This document shows positions 61,407-64,000 of a stretch of 64,000 nt of DNA, piece by piece. The position numbers and the translations under genes are program-made. The notes below the pieces were generated by a model. It had not been told where the DNA came from and did not search any database. It was given only the letters and a program-made list of their open reading frames with translations. The DNA is taken from contig CADCCB010000006.1 in the NCBI GenBank assembly GCA_902799905.1, forward strand, positions 25,541 to 89,540, written 5' to 3'. The stretch is from an uncultured Prevotellaceae bacterium (GTDB lineage: Bacteria; Bacteroidota; Bacteroidia; Bacteroidales; Bacteroidaceae). How positions within the stretch are numbered: position 1 is the stretch's first letter; the number at the start of each line of letters is the position of its first letter.

Positions 61407-61982
61407 TCAGTTTGCACTCTTCGCAAACACGCCGCTGGCCTTTACCCTGTCGTGGGTGCCTTCGCCACTGATGCTGTCGCTGACGCCATCGCCACGCGTA
61501 TCGCAGCGCGAGTTCCAGTAGCCCCAGGAGAAGGCGCCGTCGTAGTTCAGGCGGAACAGGATGTCCTTCGACGAGCCGTCGTCCATGCGTCCCTCGAAGC
61601 GGTTGCCATTAAGGCGGTAGTCGTAGATATAGACATCGTTCCAACTGTCGGCATAGCGTATGCGGATGCTGCCCTTATAGACCTCCCACTCGAACTCACA
61701 GTAGTAATAGTCGGAGTAGCGGTCGCGCAGGTCGTAGTCCACCTCGTAGCCCCATCCACTATAGGCATCCTCCTGCTCGAAGTACATCGTGGTGCGATAA
61801 CTGTCGCCCGTCAGTCCCCAGCGATCGTAATAATAGGTGTCAATCTGTCCGGTCCATGTGCCGTCCAGCAAACTTGCCTCGCAGCGATCCTCCATATCTT
61901 CCCAGTCCCAGTGCACGTCACAACTGGTAAACAATGCCATTGTCATCGCGGCCATTGCCATATAGGTAAACATCTTCTTCAT
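61407..61982 (-). CDS. Hypothetical lipoprotein rich in Tyr, Trp and Asp
   Basis: 191 residues with lipobox MALFTSC and mature start CDVHWDWEDMEDR. The mature part is a lipocalin- or META-like short beta domain by appearance: LDGTWTGQIDTYYYDRWG, RTTMYFEQEDAYSG, EFEWEVYKGSIRIRY, LNGNRFEGRMDDGS. The W-T-G ... phrasing at the start resembles small lipocalin-like Bacteroidota lipoproteins, but I do not recognise the family. -7 element TATCTTTG at 62023-62030 (complement). An ATG 30 nt upstream (62012) is an alternative start. Confidence 0.72.
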   Translation of the reverse strand: MKKMFTYMAMAAMTMALFTSCDVHWDWEDMEDRCEASLLDGTWTGQIDTYYYDRWGLTGDSYRTTMYFEQEDAYSGWGYEVDYDLRDRYSDYYYCEFEWEVYKGSIRIRYADSWNDVYIYDYRLNGNRFEGRMDDGSSKDILFRLNYDGAFSWGYWNSRCDTRGDGVSDSISGEGTHDRVKASGVFAKSAN

Positions 61983-62022
61983 ATTCGTATCTTTTAGAGG
62001 GTTCAACTTCATGTTCACGCTG

Positions 62023-62030
62023 CAAAGATA
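62023..62030 (-). promoter_or_regulatory. -7 element of the lipoprotein gene
   Basis: TATCTTTG on the complement, 40 nt before the ATG at 61982. Confidence 0.6.
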
Positions 62031-62192
62031 CGAACTATGGCGCAATGCCGCAAGGAGTTTTTCCTACTCTTTGTTAGGGATTCTCCTATTCTTGCATAGG
62101 GGAACAGAACCGAGGTTTTCCACTTTTTCACTTCATCAAACATCTATATGTCAGTGGTACCTGTCCCCTGTGGTATCTGACCCTGCGGTATT

Positions 62193-62630
62193 TTATATCA
62201 GTCTGACCTTGCGGCGATTGCCGCTGGGCCTAACTGCGAAGTGGAGCCAGTAGTTGCCCTTGGACGAACGCTCCAAGAGTAGTTCGTCGAAGTCCTCGCC
62301 TTTCTGGTCGCTGATGTCGAGCAGGATGGCGGCATAGCGGATGAGTTGCTCGATGCCTGTCACGCGGATGTCTACTGCACAGCCAGTCAGGTGGTTCGAG
62401 TCCTTCACGCCGCCTACGGCTTTATTCACAGCCTCAGAGCGATAACCGCTGTTGATGATGATAGGATTGTATCGCAACCTTAACTGTTCCAGCCATCCGC
62501 AGAGGCGCTTCAAATTGTTTACTTGTGCCTCGTTAGGCACGTTTTTAATATTCGTTTTCGTTTTGGTTAACTCAGCGAGCGTAAAGTGCTCGCTGAGTTT
62601 TGCCAGTTTGTTGATACTTACTACTGTCAT
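62193..62630 (-). CDS. M15-family peptidoglycan peptidase, endolysin-like
   Basis: 145 residues, no signal peptide. M15A-type zinc site: IINSGYRSEAVNKAVGG, SNHLTGCAVDI (His and Asp ligands) and the final YWLHFAVRP histidine. It would cleave D-Ala-D-X bonds of peptidoglycan. Lack of a signal and proximity to a DUF3987 gene suggest a phage- or element-derived lysin rather than a housekeeping carboxypeptidase. Start at ATG 62630; the frame continues up to a TTG inside an octamer repeat. Confidence 0.85.
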   Translation of the reverse strand: MTVVSINKLAKLSEHFTLAELTKTKTNIKNVPNEAQVNNLKRLCGWLEQLRLRYNPIIINSGYRSEAVNKAVGGVKDSNHLTGCAVDIRVTGIEQLIRYAAILLDISDQKGEDFDELLLERSSKGNYWLHFAVRPSGNRRKVRLI

Positions 62631-62645
62631 ATTTTCAATTTTCGA

Positions 62646-62669
62646 AATGGTACAATGGTACAATGGTAC
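62646..62669. repeat. 8-bp tandem array between accessory genes
   Basis: Three perfect copies of AATGGTAC in the 40-nt gap between the DUF3987 and M15 genes. Confidence 0.85.
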
Positions 62670-62670
62670 A

Positions 62671-64000
62671 CTACAGCATTAAGTTTCCCGTCTTGCGATA
62701 GCATGACTTCGAGGCTCCAGCCTGCCTACTGAAGCAACGCATCACGTCTTCGCTGGTAAACTCCTCAGGCAAGCGACTGAATGCGTCGTAGGTCTTTTGC
62801 CTGCGTTGTACATTCACGCTCGCATCCTTCAACTTATTGTCGAAGTAGGCCTCGGCCATCGCGCCAAAGTAGTGACGCTGACAGGCATACTGGATGTTGG
62901 TGATTAACTCAGCGAGTTTCCAGTCAGTAGCATCCGTCTCGAAGGTGCCACACCAGTAGTCACCGTCCTGATGGATATTTGCCCAATGACGCATCACGAT
63001 GAAGGGTGCAGCGAAGTTCAGACCATGATAGGCGCAACGCTTCAGGAGCATCTCATCGGCCTTCGACTCATTCTCCTTGGCATCCTCCATGCGGCGGGCC
63101 GTCCAGTCATAGAGTTCATCCACGATCTTCTGAACAGAGAGTTCACCCTTCACGCGATCCAGTTTAAACGCCCATTCCTTCAGCCTGCCGTCGCTCTCAT
63201 AGTCCACATGACTCTCGCGCTCCATCATCTCGAAGTTGGTGGCAGGCAGGGGGATGCAGGTCAGGCGGGTGGCGAGACCAGAACCAAAATTCTGCTCATT
63301 CACCTTCTTCTTCAGCGCGATGGGCGTGCCCGTGTAGATGAAGTTCCAGGTCACGTAGAAGTCCTGCAGGATTGAATCGTTGTTCGAATACGCCTGACCG
63401 TCCTCCTCGTTGTGGAAGGCCTTCAGTTCCAGCGACTGCTTGTCAATCCATGAGCCGCCCTTCTGCACGGTCACAGTATTGTCAAGTTCTGTGTCGAAGG
63501 TCAGCATGTGCAGTTGCATCTCCTCGCCGTCCACCATCTCCACCGAGTTCACCATGTCCTGAATGAACTGGGCATTAGAGGTTCGTGCAGGGTGAACACG
63601 CACAATCACCTTGGGTTTCTTGGGCTTTTCTTTGTTGGCCCCCTTCGTTCGCATCTGTTCACGATAGGCGTTGATGGCATCCTTGCCCACCTTGTCAGCA
63701 GCCACAATGGGAGCCGCCAGCAGTTTGAACAATCGCGTAGCAAACGATTTTCCTGATGCTGGATCGCCAATGATCAGCGTCGAGTTGTTCAGGCGTCGCA
63801 GTTCCTCTGGGCGATGATAGAACCTGTAGGTACACCTTGTCATCAAGGTCATCATCAGGCCACCAGCCACGAACAGCGCCGCAGGATATTGGTTCCTTTT
63901 CAGACCTTTGCAGATGTCGCGCAGCAAGGGGAAGTCCTCAGACAACTTCTCTATCTGAGCCCCCCATTCCCACAACATCAGATTGATATTCTGCTCTGAG
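62671..64000 (-). CDS. DUF3987 P-loop protein (5' end outside window)
   Basis: The frame stays open to the right edge (reading S-E-Q-N-I-N-L-M before the first internal Met), so the N-terminus is missing; 443 codons are visible. A Walker A motif sits at IIGDPASGKSFATRL, followed by a charged KEKPKKPKVIVRVHPARTS segment, LTFDTELDN and GLATRLTCIPLP. This is the DUF3987 type often joined to an N-terminal VirE/primase-like domain in Bacteroidota mobile or accessory regions. Probably a nucleic-acid-related ATPase. The downstream M15 peptidase and spacing support an accessory locus. Confidence 0.82.
   Translation of the reverse strand, partial: SEQNINLMLWEWGAQIEKLSEDFPLLRDICKGLKRNQYPAALFVAGGLMMTLMTRCTYRFYHRPEELRRLNNSTLIIGDPASGKSFATRLFKLLAAPIVAADKVGKDAINAYREQMRTKGANKEKPKKPKVIVRVHPARTSNAQFIQDMVNSVEMVDGEEMQLHMLTFDTELDNTVTVQKGGSWIDKQSLELKAFHNEEDGQAYSNNDSILQDFYVTWNFIYTGTPIALKKKVNEQNFGSGLATRLTCIPLPATNFEMMERESHVDYESDGRLKEWAFKLDRVKGELSVQKIVDELYDWTARRMEDAKENESKADEMLLKRCAYHGLNFAAPFIVMRHWANIHQDGDYWCGTFETDATDWKLAELITNIQYACQRHYFGAMAEAYFDNKLKDASVNVQRRQKTYDAFSRLPEEFTSEDVMRCFSRQAGASKSCYRKTGNLML

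Noticed and set aside
62046-62192. Possible gene or RNA between the lipoprotein and M15 genes
   Set aside because: No open frame with a start, and no conserved structure recognised; only the lipoprotein promoter region lies nearby.
2408-62669. Heptad arrays as active phase-variable microsatellites
   Set aside because: Most units within an array have diverged and copy numbers are low, so recent slippage is unlikely; the cbiA 22-bp array is the only one where switching is still worth testing.
1-64000. Insertion sequences or transposase genes
   Set aside because: No transposase or integrase reading frame was recognised anywhere in the window; the repeats described are all short and non-coding in origin.

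Overview
The window is a chromosomal stretch of a Bacteroidota bacterium, most likely a gut or rumen Prevotellaceae (Prevotella, Segatella or Xylanibacter type). The sequence evidence is the many promoters of the form TTTG-N19/20-TAnnTTTG, SusC-like TonB-dependent receptors next to lipoproteins whose mature N-terminus reads CSSDDD or CGDDD, the gene order parA-parB-DUF5683-LysM transglycosylase-rel, a CbiJ-CbiD fusion, and a pectin-degrading GH28-GH43 protein. Genus and species are inference.

Layout. 1-2.7 kb: cytochrome bd oxidase (cydA is cut by the left edge, then cydB). 2.9-12.2 kb: topoisomerase III, a membrane Ser/Thr kinase, a PorE-like OmpA lipoprotein, a DUF6249 / ECF sigma / DUF5056 operon, and an RsmF-like rRNA methylase. 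12.2-19.1 kb: a secreted GH28-GH43 enzyme, thyA-folA, an Lrp regulator, and a TolQ/ExbB-ExbD-ExbD operon with a 33-residue membrane microprotein between the channel gene and the first exbD. 19.2-41.2 kb: a 22-kb cobalamin region built around two back-to-back cobalamin riboswitches. Leftward they control a TonB receptor and a CbiK chelatase lipoprotein, followed by cobA-cobD. Rightward they control a TonB receptor, a DUF4374 lipoprotein, and cbiL, cbiA, cbiP, cbiB, cbiH-C, cbiE-T, cbiG-F and cbiJ-D. btuC-btuF converge on the end of that operon. Together these cover the anaerobic (early cobalt) route from sirohydrochlorin/precorrin-2 to adenosylcobinamide phosphate. The nucleotide-loop genes and the BtuD ATPase are not in the window. 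41.4-54.5 kb: tRNA-Val, tRNA-Leu, a SIMPL protein, alaS, a second Ser/Thr kinase, a MerR regulator, pectinesterase, rel, mltD-like, DUF5683, parB and parA. 54.7-62 kb: CDF efflux, surE, lpxB, a TPR-SpoIIE phosphatase, a BASS-type transporter, DUF4332 and a lipoprotein. 62.2-64 kb: an M15 peptidase and a DUF3987 ATPase cut by the right edge, which look like accessory genes.

The most unusual signal is not a gene. The window is peppered with short tandem arrays of a degenerate 7-bp (twice 8-bp) unit. Each locus has its own word (for example AACCTCA in cydB, CATTACT in cbiB, TGTTGGC in alaS, AATGAGA in the methylase, AGTGAAG in the transporter). About half sit in frame inside conserved enzymes. 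Several AGTGAAR-type arrays end in a shared tail close to ATTTGCTACCGCAC, and two occur as inverted pairs. A second family is a GC-rich palindrome (CCCCTC...GAGGGG) that also occurs as inverted pairs and is inserted in frame in an ECF sigma gene, the methylase gene, the GH28 gene, lpxB and topB. One 24-nt stretch is identical between the sigma gene and lpxB. A third, a 22-bp repeat, sits inside cbiA. These resemble, by analogy only, cyanobacterial heptanucleotide STRR sequences and Rickettsia palindromic elements that are tolerated inside proteins.
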